From contig NZ_JHEG04000001.1 in the NCBI RefSeq assembly GCF_000760695.4, forward strand, positions 2,016,717 through 2,080,716: DNA of 64,000 nucleotides. The letters are read 5' to 3'. The DNA comes from Tolypothrix bouteillei VB521301. Lineage in GTDB: Bacteria > Cyanobacteriota > Cyanobacteriia > Cyanobacteriales > Nostocaceae. Made by a program: the position numbers and the translations under genes. This document shows, piece after piece, positions 33,362-42,826 of the stretch. Within the stretch, counting starts at the first letter, position 1. The number at the start of each line of letters is the position of its first letter. A model generated the notes under the pieces. That model made no database searches. It was not told the DNA's origin and worked only from the letters and a program-made list of their open reading frames with translations.

Positions 33362-35962
33362 ATGATGAATGACAAGCCAGATTGGATACGATTACAGAAA
33401 GCCCTAGCTATAGAATCAGAACAAGGTTTTACCGATTTAATGGGTAAGCAGTACCGCTTCAGTGAGTTTTTTACCCTAACTTTCGGCAAATTTCCCACGG
33501 GTTTGCCCACCAATGAACGGCGTCGCTGGCAAGAATTATCTGTTGAATTCGCTAATTATTCCAATCTGGGCTTGCAAGATAGACAGCGTTTAATCTCAGA
33601 AACTCGCAAATATCTTTATCAATTACAGCAAACTGTTGATAAGGAAACAATCGTATCTTCTTCATCTCCATCATCTCCTTCGTCCCCTTCATCTTCATCT
33701 CCTTCATCCTCATTCACCTACTCTCGAATTCTTTCTTCCCAAGCCCCAACTCCTAGCGTCCAATCTCCAACCCCCAATCCCCATGTTGCGGGAACTCCGA
33801 GTTCTCAAATTCCCAATCCCCAATCCAAAATCATTGCCGAAGTGAGTCGGAGACTAGCTCCCAAAATTGACCAAAAACTCAGGGAATTACCAGAAATAGG
33901 AATCAAAAAAGCAGGAAGTTTAGAGCGTCTTGGCTTGGAGACAGTGCGCGACTTGCTTTTTTACTATCCCCGCGACCACATTGATTATAGCCGTCAAGCT
34001 CATATCCGCGAGTTGGAGGCGGGGGAGACCGTAACGATAGTCGCAACAGTCAAAAGTTGCAATTGCTTTAGCAGCCCTAAAAATCAAAAGCTAACAATTT
34101 TAGAATTATCGCTGCGCGATAATACCGGACGCATTAAGATTAGTCGGTTTTTCGCAGGTACGCGCTATAGCAGTCGCGCATGGCAAGAAAGTTTAAAGCG
34201 GCGCTATCCTCAGGGTAGTATTGTAGCAGCGTGTGGATTGGTTAAAGGAAGCAAGTATGGGTTAACTCTAGAAGATCCAGAAATAGAAGTTTTAGCGCAT
34301 CCCGGCGATACGATAGAGTCACTCAGTATCAATCGAGTTTTACCAGTTTATGCCTTAACAGAGGGTGTTGGTGCGGATCTCGTGCGTCAAGCAGTTACGG
34401 CTGTTTTACCTTGTGCTTCCTCTCTCAAAGATCCCTTACCAAGTGGGTTGCGAGGTAAGTATGAATTGATGGAATTGAAGGAAGCGGTTGCTAACATTCA
34501 CTTTCCTTCCGATAGTATGACCCTGCAAGCAGCCCGTCGTCGTCTTGTTTTTGACGAATTCTTTTACTTGCAATTGAGTTTACTACAACGGCAACACTAT
34601 GCCAAGGCAAGCCAAACCAGTGCTGTTCTTGCACCTAAAGGAGAGTTGCTGGAAAAATTTTACGAGATATTGCCTTTTAAACTGACTAACGCACAGCAAC
34701 GAGTTGTTCATGAAATTCTCAACGATTTGCAAACATCTGTACCGATGAATCGTTTGGTTCAAGGAGATGTTGGTTCTGGTAAAACCATTGTGGCTGTGAT
34801 TGCTATCCTGGCGGCTATTCAATCTGGGTATCAAGCAGCACTGATGGCTCCTACTGAAGTTTTGGCAGAACAACATTATCGTAAGTTAGTGAGTTGGTTT
34901 AATCTTTTGCATTTACCAGTAGAATTACTGACTGGTTCTACAAAAATGGCAAAAAGAAGACAAATTCACGCTCAGTTAGAAACTGGTGAATTGCCTTTGT
35001 TGGTGGGAACTCATGCATTGATTCAAGACCCTGTTAATTTTCAACGTTTGGGTTTGGTCGTTATTGATGAACAGCATCGCTTTGGGGTGGAACAACGGGC
35101 AAAGTTACAACAAAAAGGCGAGCAACCTCACGTTCTAACGATGACAGCAACTCCAATTCCGCGAACACTGGCGCTCACAATACACGGGGATTTGGATGTC
35201 AGCCAAATTGATGAGTTACCGCCCGGACGGCAAAAAATTCAAACAAATATTCTAACCAGTCAGCAGCGCACCCAAGCTTACGACCTCATCCGCAGAGAGA
35301 TTGCTAAAGGACAACAAGTTTACGTGGTATTGCCATTGGTGGAAGAATCAGAAAAATTAGATGTGCGATCGGCAGTGGAGGAGCATCAAAAGTTACAAGA
35401 AAGTATTTTTCCTGAGTTTCAGGTGGGGTTGCTCCACGGTCGCATGAGTTCAGTGGATAAAGACGAAGCGATCGGTAAATTTCGGGCTAATCAAACTCAA
35501 ATTTTAGTTTCGACCACTGTTGTAGAGGTAGGTGTAGACGTACCAAATGCAACAGTTATGCTCATAGAAAATGCGGAACGCTTTGGTTTATCGCAATTGC
35601 ACCAATTACGAGGACGTGTTGGTAGAGGTGCGGCTCAATCTTACTGTTTGTTAATGAGCAGTTCTAGAAGCCCGGATGCACAGCAACGCCTGCGAGTTTT
35701 GGAACAGTCCCAAGATGGCTTTTTTATCTCTGAAATGGATATGCGTTTTCGCGGTCCCGGACAAGTTTTAGGAACTCGTCAATCTGGTGTACCGGACTTT
35801 ACTTTGGCTAGTTTGGTAGAAGATGAGGAGGTCTTAGTTTTAGCGCGACAAGCAGCAGAAAAGGTGATAGAGATAGACGCAAGTTTAGAGCGATGGTATT
35901 TGATGAAAGAAGAGTTGAAATATCGGTACGAGCGGTTAATGGGTGGGGCAATTTTGACATAA
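33362..35962 (+). CDS. recG: ATP-dependent DNA helicase RecG
   Basis: Superfamily 2 helicase that remodels stalled replication forks and Holliday junctions. Order: N-terminal extension, a Ser/Pro linker (about residues 97-160), the wedge OB-fold domain (~190-330), then the two motor domains. Walker A GDVGSGKT is near 466, the DEQH box near 568, motif III TATPIPRTLA, and motif VI QLRGRVGRG. At 866 residues it is longer than E. coli RecG (693) through the N-terminal part, as in other cyanobacteria. The linker is coded by TCTCCTTCATC/CCCAATCCCC repeats, a sign of expansion. Confidence 0.96.
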   Translation: MMNDKPDWIRLQKALAIESEQGFTDLMGKQYRFSEFFTLTFGKFPTGLPTNERRRWQELSVEFANYSNLGLQDRQRLISETRKYLYQLQQTVDKETIVSSSSPSSPSSPSSSSPSSSFTYSRILSSQAPTPSVQSPTPNPHVAGTPSSQIPNPQSKIIAEVSRRLAPKIDQKLRELPEIGIKKAGSLERLGLETVRDLLFYYPRDHIDYSRQAHIRELEAGETVTIVATVKSCNCFSSPKNQKLTILELSLRDNTGRIKISRFFAGTRYSSRAWQESLKRRYPQGSIVAACGLVKGSKYGLTLEDPEIEVLAHPGDTIESLSINRVLPVYALTEGVGADLVRQAVTAVLPCASSLKDPLPSGLRGKYELMELKEAVANIHFPSDSMTLQAARRRLVFDEFFYLQLSLLQRQHYAKASQTSAVLAPKGELLEKFYEILPFKLTNAQQRVVHEILNDLQTSVPMNRLVQGDVGSGKTIVAVIAILAAIQSGYQAALMAPTEVLAEQHYRKLVSWFNLLHLPVELLTGSTKMAKRRQIHAQLETGELPLLVGTHALIQDPVNFQRLGLVVIDEQHRFGVEQRAKLQQKGEQPHVLTMTATPIPRTLALTIHGDLDVSQIDELPPGRQKIQTNILTSQQRTQAYDLIRREIAKGQQVYVVLPLVEESEKLDVRSAVEEHQKLQESIFPEFQVGLLHGRMSSVDKDEAIGKFRANQTQILVSTTVVEVGVDVPNATVMLIENAERFGLSQLHQLRGRVGRGAAQSYCLLMSSSRSPDAQQRLRVLEQSQDGFFISEMDMRFRGPGQVLGTRQSGVPDFTLASLVEDEEVLVLARQAAEKVIEIDASLERWYLMKEELKYRYERLMGGAILT

Positions 35963-36842
35963 CTGATTTTGCGTATATTTTTATCAATAACACGAAAAAT
36001 TGGAATTTCTAGCCTGCTTAGGCTGGCTTCGTTTGTATAGCCTCACCCTTATAGGGTGTAGGTGCAAGATATCGGCTAACTCTGTTATAATCGCGTAAAT
36101 TTCTTGATTGTTGTCGTTATTGTTGTTTGCGTTAGTTATTAGTTATACCTCTTTTAAGCCATACAAAATCTACTATTAAAAACCAACTAGTACAGTTCGG
36201 CGTAAATAAAGCAACCATTAGTAACAGAGAAAAAGCTAACAGTTAAAGCTTTTGCGCCTTCTGCCACGCCACTTGCTGTAGCCTGTGAAACCCGTCCACC
36301 GCAGTGGCTCCTCTGCCATCGTACTTCTGCCTTCGTGTACTAGGTAAACCAACCACTTCTCCAACGATGCGCTGGGTATTTCAATGCTTTCAATCCATCC
36401 ATATTCTTATACTTAATAATCAAAAATAAATATCTAATTTAAATGAGGATAGGCAATTCATATTCAGCCTTCTACCAGATAATTGCCGGCAAGGCTTCTT
36501 GAATAACGGAAACAATAAGACTATTACTCATAAACTTTCATTAATTTTTCTGGATCGATAAGTTATTATTAATGTATTCATAAATATCTACAAATTGTAT
36601 TGAATTAAAATTTACCTTACAGTGTTGCGACAAAAGCTGAGAATAGCAGAAATTGTACCGGATTTGATTGAGACAGTTTATAGTATTAGCTATCGGAGCA
36701 AAGCGCCGTAACGTTTTGTACCAAAGGATGAAAAACTGTGTCTTTTTGATAGACTAGGTCAATTTCCATTGGTATTTAGGGCACAAGATAAATACGAGGC
36801 TGTAAAGCTTCAGTTAACTGGTATTGCTTAAAAACTTGGGCA
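35963..36842. other. 880-base gap with repeats, no gene
   Basis: Holds AGCCTGCTTAGGCT and CACCCTTATAGGGTG palindromes just after recG (about 36010-36062), the second 157-bp MITE-like copy (36187-36343), then about 500 bases of AT-rich sequence with no frame of note leading to the sensor gene. No tRNA or known RNA was recognised. Confidence 0.55.
36187..36343. mobile_element. 157-bp MITE-like element, copy B
   Basis: Same length and ends (CTAGTACA/TGTACTAG) as the copy at 21724-21880. The right-hand 90 bases are nearly identical and the differences concentrate in the left third. Flanks differ (CCAA before, GTAA after), so only the element itself is repeated. No coding capacity. Confidence 0.75.
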
Positions 36843-38774
36843 ATGGAATCTGTTTTACCCGACAATGAAGCTTTGAGGCTTGAAGCACTTTTGCGCTATC
36901 GAATCCTTGATACATCATCAGAAGTAGCATTCGACGAGTTAACCAGTCTTGCGGCTTTCATTTGCAAGACTCCGATCGCATTGATTACCTTAATAGATAG
37001 CGATCGCCAGTGGTTTAAATCTAAAGTGGGATTAACAACTTCTGAAACTCCTCGCAGTGCCGCATTTTGTGCCCATGCTATTTTGCATAAAGAGCCACTG
37101 ATCGTTCCAGATGCGTTGCAAGATCCCCGCTTTGCTACTAACCCTCTAGTCACTGAAGATCCTCACATCCGGTTTTACGCAGGTGCGCCTTTGACAACAC
37201 CACAAGGTTTTCGGATTGGAACATTATGTGTTATTGACCGGGTACCGCGCCAACTTAACTTAGAGGAAATCACCGCCCTTGAAGCACTTAGTCGTCAGGT
37301 TGTCAGCCAGATAGAACTTCGCTATTTAAAAAAATCATTGCAGCAACAAGAAAGCTATTTTCGTGCCATTGTGGAAGTAGAGCCAGAATTATCCATTACG
37401 CGAAATCTGAAAGAGCTCAAGCACGCAGAAGATGCTTTGCGACGTGAGAAAGAATACATCAGTCATATTGTAACTGCTGCTCCAACTTTGATTTGTGGGA
37501 TTGCTCCTGATGGGATGACTACCTTTGTAAATCCCATAGTTAGTGAAGTCACGGGTTATAGCAGTGATGAACTTGTGGGAAAAAATTGGTGGCATATTTT
37601 CTATCCAGATGGCGAATACTGGCAAGTTGAGCAACTGTTCCGTGATTTTGAGAAGGGACAAGTGATTAACTACGAAATGAGACTGACTACCAAGCACGGA
37701 CAGAAACGAGTGATTTCGTGGAACTCGGTCAATCGTTGGAACGATAGCGGTACATTGTTGGAGGTAATTGGTATTGGTGCGGATGTCACACAGCAAAGAC
37801 AGTCAGAGATTGCTTTATACCAGCAAACTCAACGAGAACATTTGATGGCAGAAATGGCAAAGCATATTCGTCGGTCGCTAGATCTAGAGGAAATTTTAAA
37901 GACAACGGTTTCAGAAGTGCAGCAATTCCTTCAGTGCGATCGCGTTTTCATCTATCGCTTTCATCCCGATTGGACCGGTAGTATAGTGGTTGAGTCACTT
38001 GCGCCCGGTTGCAAGAGCGTTCAGGGGACTATCATCAAAGATTCTTTTTTCCAAGAACTCTCTCTTCGCCCATTTTACGAACAGGGAAAGATTCAAGCTG
38101 TTGCGGATATATACACATCAAATCTTGCACCTTGTCACATAGCATTGCTCGAACAATTGCAAATTCGCTCGAATCTAGTTGTCTCCATTGTAGTAGAAAA
38201 CGGAGGAACGGGGGCATCTTCTCAACTTTGGGGGCTCCTTGTTGCCAACCATTGTTTTGAGCCACGAGGGTGGGAACCTGTAGAAATTAATTTACTCAAA
38301 CAGTTGGGAACTCAAGTGGCAATTGCCATTCAGCAATCCGAACTTTATCAACAAGCACAAACAGAACTCCTCGAACGCAAGCGCACGGAAAAGTTGCTTC
38401 TCAGTACCCAAAATCAGCTTCAGCACCTTCTTGCTTACAGTCCGGCGATTATTTATAGCTGCAAGCCATCGGGATACTTTGGAGCGACTTTCGTTAGCGA
38501 TAACGTGTTTAACATTTTGGGATATGAGCCCCAAGAGTTTACAAGCCATTCTCAGTTTTGGTTTTCTCACATCCATCCAGATGACCGGAACCGCGTGCTT
38601 GCTGAATTAGTGCAGTTAACCCACCGAAAACACTTTGCTTATGAATACCGCTTTTTGCACAAGAACGGTTATTACCGATGGATGTATGATGAACTGAGAC
38701 TGGTGACAGATGCTGAAGGAAATCCCATAGAAATTGTGGGATGCTGGCAAGATATTAGCAGTTCTCGATTCTAG
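36843..38774 (+). CDS. GAF-PAS-GAF-PAS sensor protein lacking a kinase domain
   Basis: A 643-residue cytoplasmic signalling protein. Domains: GAF (about 20-165, PLTTPQGFRIGTLCVIDR), a collapsed PAS remnant (~170-200), PAS (~205-320), a phytochrome-like GAF (~345-505; its CHIALLEQLQIRSNLVVSI replaces the CH..YL bilin site) and a last PAS/PAC (~520-640) ending WQDISSSRF. No histidine kinase, GGDEF or other output follows before the stop, and the next bases do not continue one. The protein may act by dimerising with other sensors or may be the remnant of a longer hybrid kinase. GAF2 keeps a Cys-His pair but not the full bilin motif. Confidence 0.82.
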   Translation: MESVLPDNEALRLEALLRYRILDTSSEVAFDELTSLAAFICKTPIALITLIDSDRQWFKSKVGLTTSETPRSAAFCAHAILHKEPLIVPDALQDPRFATNPLVTEDPHIRFYAGAPLTTPQGFRIGTLCVIDRVPRQLNLEEITALEALSRQVVSQIELRYLKKSLQQQESYFRAIVEVEPELSITRNLKELKHAEDALRREKEYISHIVTAAPTLICGIAPDGMTTFVNPIVSEVTGYSSDELVGKNWWHIFYPDGEYWQVEQLFRDFEKGQVINYEMRLTTKHGQKRVISWNSVNRWNDSGTLLEVIGIGADVTQQRQSEIALYQQTQREHLMAEMAKHIRRSLDLEEILKTTVSEVQQFLQCDRVFIYRFHPDWTGSIVVESLAPGCKSVQGTIIKDSFFQELSLRPFYEQGKIQAVADIYTSNLAPCHIALLEQLQIRSNLVVSIVVENGGTGASSQLWGLLVANHCFEPRGWEPVEINLLKQLGTQVAIAIQQSELYQQAQTELLERKRTEKLLLSTQNQLQHLLAYSPAIIYSCKPSGYFGATFVSDNVFNILGYEPQEFTSHSQFWFSHIHPDDRNRVLAELVQLTHRKHFAYEYRFLHKNGYYRWMYDELRLVTDAEGNPIEIVGCWQDISSSRF

Positions 38775-38808
38775 CCTGCTTGCTGACGTGACAAACCACT
38801 TAAAGGCA

Positions 38809-38829
38809 TTCCCAGGCGGAGCCTGGGAA
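38809..38829. repeat. 9-bp palindrome after the sensor gene
   Basis: TTCCCAGGC-GGA-GCCTGGGAA, a perfect stem 35 bases after the sensor stop. It lies between convergent genes and could stop transcription from either side, although there is no U-run. It has the look of a dispersed cyanobacterial palindrome. Confidence 0.45.
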
Positions 38830-38891
38830 AAGGGGTGAGCCAATCTGTAATAGCTCGCAGTCGCCAGTCCATAGGCTCTCGTCCCCAATTC

Positions 38892-39956
38892 CTAAGTAAA
38901 TTCGATTGTATCAACGAAATTTAGAATGCTCTCTTCGATCCTTTGAGACTCTTGTTCAATTGAACCGGGAGTTTCTCCATCAAAAAAGCTGCGCTGGCTG
39001 CTAACTATATATAGGAAATTACCACTGGTAAATCCTAAAAGTCCCCGATAGGCATCTAATCTGCTAGCAGTTCCGTTGTTTCCCGTTTTAGAAATGTTTG
39101 AACCTTCAGGCATATCAACTAGCACAAAGTACGCACCATCCAATGCGTCCTCTATGTACTTAGTATGTTTTACCCGTGCATCTGGTAAATTTGCAACAAT
39201 TCCTTGAGGTACATACTGTTCTAGGAGAAGCGATCGTAGATATTCTTCGTGTCCTATAGATTCAATTTCCTTTTTTTGCTGTGATGTCAAGCGAAAGTAA
39301 TCAATTCTTAATAGAGTTCCAAAGTCATCAGAAAAGCTAACTAACCCTTCTTGCGCTTGAACTCTACCACCTCTTTGAGTGTCTACAGGAATCGGAACTA
39401 CAAAATTCTTTCCTGGAGACTCATACATTTGTGGTTCGGAACCTTCATCAAACCCTGGTGCATCATCATCTAGAAATTCTTCATCTTCTAATTCTTCCTC
39501 TACGTCTTCAAAAGCGGCTATAACTTCGTCTCTGACTTCCTTGGCTTCATCATCTTTAATTTCCAACGCTTCTTGTAACTTTTTTAGTAAATTCATTTTT
39601 CCTTTCGGAATCACTATTTCTTCCTCATCAACAAGAAGGCTAACCCCCGCCGCATAAGCATCAAGTGTTAAGTCTTCCGAGAGGGAACTCTTTGCTGCGT
39701 TAAATAATGCTCCTACACTATCTTCTTCCGCTATAGCTATCAGTTTATCTAGAAGCTCTAACATTTGATCATCTGAATATTCTTCAAAAACTTCTAGAAA
39801 TTCCCACAGAATATCGGCTATATAGTCTGGATCTACTTCGTCTAAGCTAGAATCAGCCGCCGAAGTTACAACTCCAATCGCTGCTACCGCTTCTTGTGCG
39901 GTCAGTTTCTCTTTAGTTGTTTTCGTGGAGTTAAAGATTTTGTCGTATTTGCCCAT
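38892..39956 (-). CDS. TerB-family protein with acidic linker and unknown C-terminal domain
   Basis: The N-terminal ~145 residues match the cyanobacterial TerB (tellurite-resistance) pattern: MGKYDKIFNS opening, LTAQEAVAAIGVV, a DDQMLELLDKL helix, ALFNAAKSSL and LLKKLQEALEI. The acidic residues of TerB that bind metal are only partly kept. A strongly acidic linker (about 148-180) leads to a ~180-residue C-terminal domain I cannot place, with an FVVPIPVDTQRGG start and NFLYIVSSQRSFF. The start was chosen at 39956 because GGAGGGAG precedes it; an upstream ATG at 39992 lacks this. Total 354 residues. TerB proteins are linked to stress and membrane-associated complexes; its role is open. Confidence 0.65.
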   Translation of the reverse strand: MGKYDKIFNSTKTTKEKLTAQEAVAAIGVVTSAADSSLDEVDPDYIADILWEFLEVFEEYSDDQMLELLDKLIAIAEEDSVGALFNAAKSSLSEDLTLDAYAAGVSLLVDEEEIVIPKGKMNLLKKLQEALEIKDDEAKEVRDEVIAAFEDVEEELEDEEFLDDDAPGFDEGSEPQMYESPGKNFVVPIPVDTQRGGRVQAQEGLVSFSDDFGTLLRIDYFRLTSQQKKEIESIGHEEYLRSLLLEQYVPQGIVANLPDARVKHTKYIEDALDGAYFVLVDMPEGSNISKTGNNGTASRLDAYRGLLGFTSGNFLYIVSSQRSFFDGETPGSIEQESQRIEESILNFVDTIEFT

Positions 39957-40310
39957 GACTGCTCCCTCCGTAAAAGCTGTTGGTGCTATCAAAACTTTAG
40001 TGTTAATGGGTAGTTTACCAAGCGAGGGAGTCCCCTAATCCTAGATCTTCCGTAAAACTTTCTTCTTGCTACAGATAAGGCATACAGGAAGCAGTCAGGC
40101 AAAAAAATCTTTATAAAACTTAATTTGAACATTTGAATCCGTAGCGATCGCTAGACAATTTTCCGAAAAAGTTTTGTCTGTCAGTGAAGCTAAATAAATG
40201 AGGTTGAAATCTAAAAAAACGTACAGGCATTAAAAAGATCGGTGATATATAATACATATAGGAAGGCGATCGAGAAGAATCAGGGATCAATCTTAAAGGG
40301 GTTATTTTAG
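39957..40310. other. 354-base divergent intergenic region
   Basis: Divergent promoters of the TerB-family gene (minus) and ppsA (plus). A TATATAATACATATA run (about 40248-40262) about 50 bases before the ppsA ATG is a likely -10 region, and AAGGGG lies 11 bases before the ATG. No RNA gene or repeat of note. Confidence 0.5.
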
Positions 40311-42809
40311 ATGGATACAGCAACAAAAAATACTTTATCGCACTCATCATCTATCGAGCGATCGCTCATTCTCTGGTTTGATGAGGTTGGGATTGCGGAT
40401 ATACCAATTGTTGGTGGTAAAAACGCATCCTTGGGTGAGATGATTCAACAACTTACACCGAAAGGTGTAAATGTACCTATTGGATTTGCTACCACGGCTT
40501 ATGCTTACCGATATTTTATTCAATCGGCTGGGTTAGAAGAGAAACTGCGAAAACTGTTTTCTGACCTAGATGTAGAGGATGTCAAAAATTTGCGAGAACG
40601 AGGGAAAAAAGCAAGAGCATTACTACTCCACACACCATTTCCAACACCACTAAGAGAAGCCATTGTGGAAGCTTACAAGCTTCTGTGCAAACGATACAAT
40701 CCAGATACAGACGTAGCTGTACGCTCTAGTGCAACGGCTGAAGACCTTCCTGATGCTAGTTTTGCAGGTCAGCAAGAAACATATCTCAACGTAACTGGGG
40801 TAGAGAGTGTTTTAGCAGCATGTCATAAATGTTTTGCATCTTTATTTACAGATAGAGCTATTTCTTATCGACATATTAAGAAATTTGACCATTTTAGCGT
40901 TGCTCTTGCTGTTGGTATACAAAAGATGGTGCGTTCTGACCTAGCATGCTCTGGCGTCATGTTCTCAATTGAAACCGAAACGGGTTTCAAGAACTCTGCA
41001 TTGATTACAGCAGCATACGGCTTGGGGGAAAATGTAGTTCAAGGATCTGTTAACCCAGACGAGTACTATGTTTTTAAACCAACTTTACGAGAAGGTTACA
41101 ACCCAATCGTTGATAAAAGATTGGGGAGTAAAGAATTAAAAATGGTCTATGATGATGGCACAAAATTTACAAAAAATATCTTAGTGCCTCAAATAGAAAG
41201 AAATAAATATGCTTTAACAGATGAAGAAATTTTACAACTCGCTCGTTGGGCTTGTTTAATAGAAGACCATTATTCTCAAGTTCACAACACCTACACCCCA
41301 ATGGACATCGAGTGGGCAAAAGATGGTATCACAAACGAATTGTTTATTGTCCAAGCCCGACCGGAAACAGTCCAATCACAAAAAACGCAAAATGTTTTAA
41401 GGACGTATCGTTTTACAGGGAGCGGAGCATGGGGGATCGGGACTGGGGAAAAGTTAGCTCAATCGCCAATTGCCAATTCTCAAGCGCCAAAAGCACTAGT
41501 TATAGGACGTGCTATTGGAGAAGCAATCAGTCAGGGAAAAGCTCACCTGATTACAGATATACACAAACTTGAAGATTTCCAAGCGGGAGAAGTTTTAGTC
41601 ACAGATAGAACGGACCCTGATTGGGAACCAATTATGAAAAAAGCCAGTGCGATTATCACCAATCAAGGGGGGCGTACCTGTCATGCAGCAATCATTGCAC
41701 GAGAATTAGGTGTACCTGCCATTGTAGGATGTGGCAATGCTACGGAAATTTTGAAAAACGGTCAAGAAATTACCATTTCTTGTGCTGAAGGGGAAGAAGG
41801 AAGAGTTTATGAGGGATTATTGCCTTTTGAAGTGCAAGAAGTGACCTTAGAAGATTTACCTCGCACTCGCACTCAGATATTGATGAATGTGGGTAACCCT
41901 CAAGAAGCATTTAGCCTATCTGCAATTCCCAATGATGGAGTCGGTTTGGCAAGAACAGAGTTTATTATTGCCAACCACATCCAAACCCATCCAATGGCAC
42001 TGATTCATTATGACAAGCTAGATGATGAATTTGTCAAAGATAAAGTGGCGACAATAACCGCACTTTATGATGATAAACCCCAGTATTTTGTCGATCGCCT
42101 CGCTCAAGGGATTGGGAGAATTGCTGCTGCTTTTTATCCCAAACCAGTTATAGTGCGAATGTCAGATTTTAAGAGTAATGAATACGCTAACTTGTTGGGT
42201 GGGAAGCAGTTTGAACCAGAAGAAGAAAACCCAATGCTCGGCTGGCGGGGTGCAGCACGTTACTATGATGAAGGCTACAAAGAAGCGTTTGCTTTGGAGT
42301 GCCAAGCAATGAGACGAGTGAGGGACGAGATGGGATTAACAAACGTAATTCCCATGATTCCCTTCTGTCGCACTCCCAATGAGGGGCGTCTGGTGTTGGA
42401 AGAAATGGCAAAAAATGGTTTAAAGCAGGGTGTCAACGATTTGCAAGTTTATGTCATGTGCGAGTTACCCAATAATGTCATTCTGGCTGACGAGTTTGCA
42501 CAAGTGTTTGATGGGTTTTCTATAGGTTCCAATGACTTGACTCAACTAACACTGGGGTTGGATAGGGATTCTGCTTTAGTGTCGCGATTATTCGACGAAC
42601 GCGGTGAGGGAGTCAAGCAAATGGTCAGGTTGGCGATCGCCGCTGCTAAAAGGTACAATCGGAAAATTGGCATTTGCGGTCAAGCACCCAGCGATTACCC
42701 AGAATTTGCTCAATTCCTAGTGGAACAAGGAATTGATTCCATTAGCCTCAATCCCGATTCCGTGTTAAAAACCATGTTGGAGATCGCTAAAGTAGAAAAT
42801 ACACAGTGA
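40311..42809 (+). CDS. ppsA: Phosphoenolpyruvate synthase
   Basis: Converts pyruvate plus ATP to phosphoenolpyruvate, AMP and phosphate in gluconeogenesis, 832 residues. Order: ATP-grasp nucleotide domain (VGGKNASLGEM, AVRSSATAEDLPDASFAGQ), swivelling phosphohistidine domain with the catalytic His in GGRTCHAAIIARELG, and the C-terminal PEP/pyruvate barrel (GSNDLTQLTLGLDRDS, with the Cys of KIGICGQAPSD). A segment about residues 369-394 between the first two domains (GSGAWGIGTGEK) is coded by GGGAGCGGAGCATGGGG-type repeat sequence and appears to be an insertion. A PMT-like gene starts 17 bases after. Confidence 0.95.
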   Translation: MDTATKNTLSHSSSIERSLILWFDEVGIADIPIVGGKNASLGEMIQQLTPKGVNVPIGFATTAYAYRYFIQSAGLEEKLRKLFSDLDVEDVKNLRERGKKARALLLHTPFPTPLREAIVEAYKLLCKRYNPDTDVAVRSSATAEDLPDASFAGQQETYLNVTGVESVLAACHKCFASLFTDRAISYRHIKKFDHFSVALAVGIQKMVRSDLACSGVMFSIETETGFKNSALITAAYGLGENVVQGSVNPDEYYVFKPTLREGYNPIVDKRLGSKELKMVYDDGTKFTKNILVPQIERNKYALTDEEILQLARWACLIEDHYSQVHNTYTPMDIEWAKDGITNELFIVQARPETVQSQKTQNVLRTYRFTGSGAWGIGTGEKLAQSPIANSQAPKALVIGRAIGEAISQGKAHLITDIHKLEDFQAGEVLVTDRTDPDWEPIMKKASAIITNQGGRTCHAAIIARELGVPAIVGCGNATEILKNGQEITISCAEGEEGRVYEGLLPFEVQEVTLEDLPRTRTQILMNVGNPQEAFSLSAIPNDGVGLARTEFIIANHIQTHPMALIHYDKLDDEFVKDKVATITALYDDKPQYFVDRLAQGIGRIAAAFYPKPVIVRMSDFKSNEYANLLGGKQFEPEEENPMLGWRGAARYYDEGYKEAFALECQAMRRVRDEMGLTNVIPMIPFCRTPNEGRLVLEEMAKNGLKQGVNDLQVYVMCELPNNVILADEFAQVFDGFSIGSNDLTQLTLGLDRDSALVSRLFDERGEGVKQMVRLAIAAAKRYNRKIGICGQAPSDYPEFAQFLVEQGIDSISLNPDSVLKTMLEIAKVENTQ

Positions 42810-42826
42810 CTCATGACTAGCGACCA

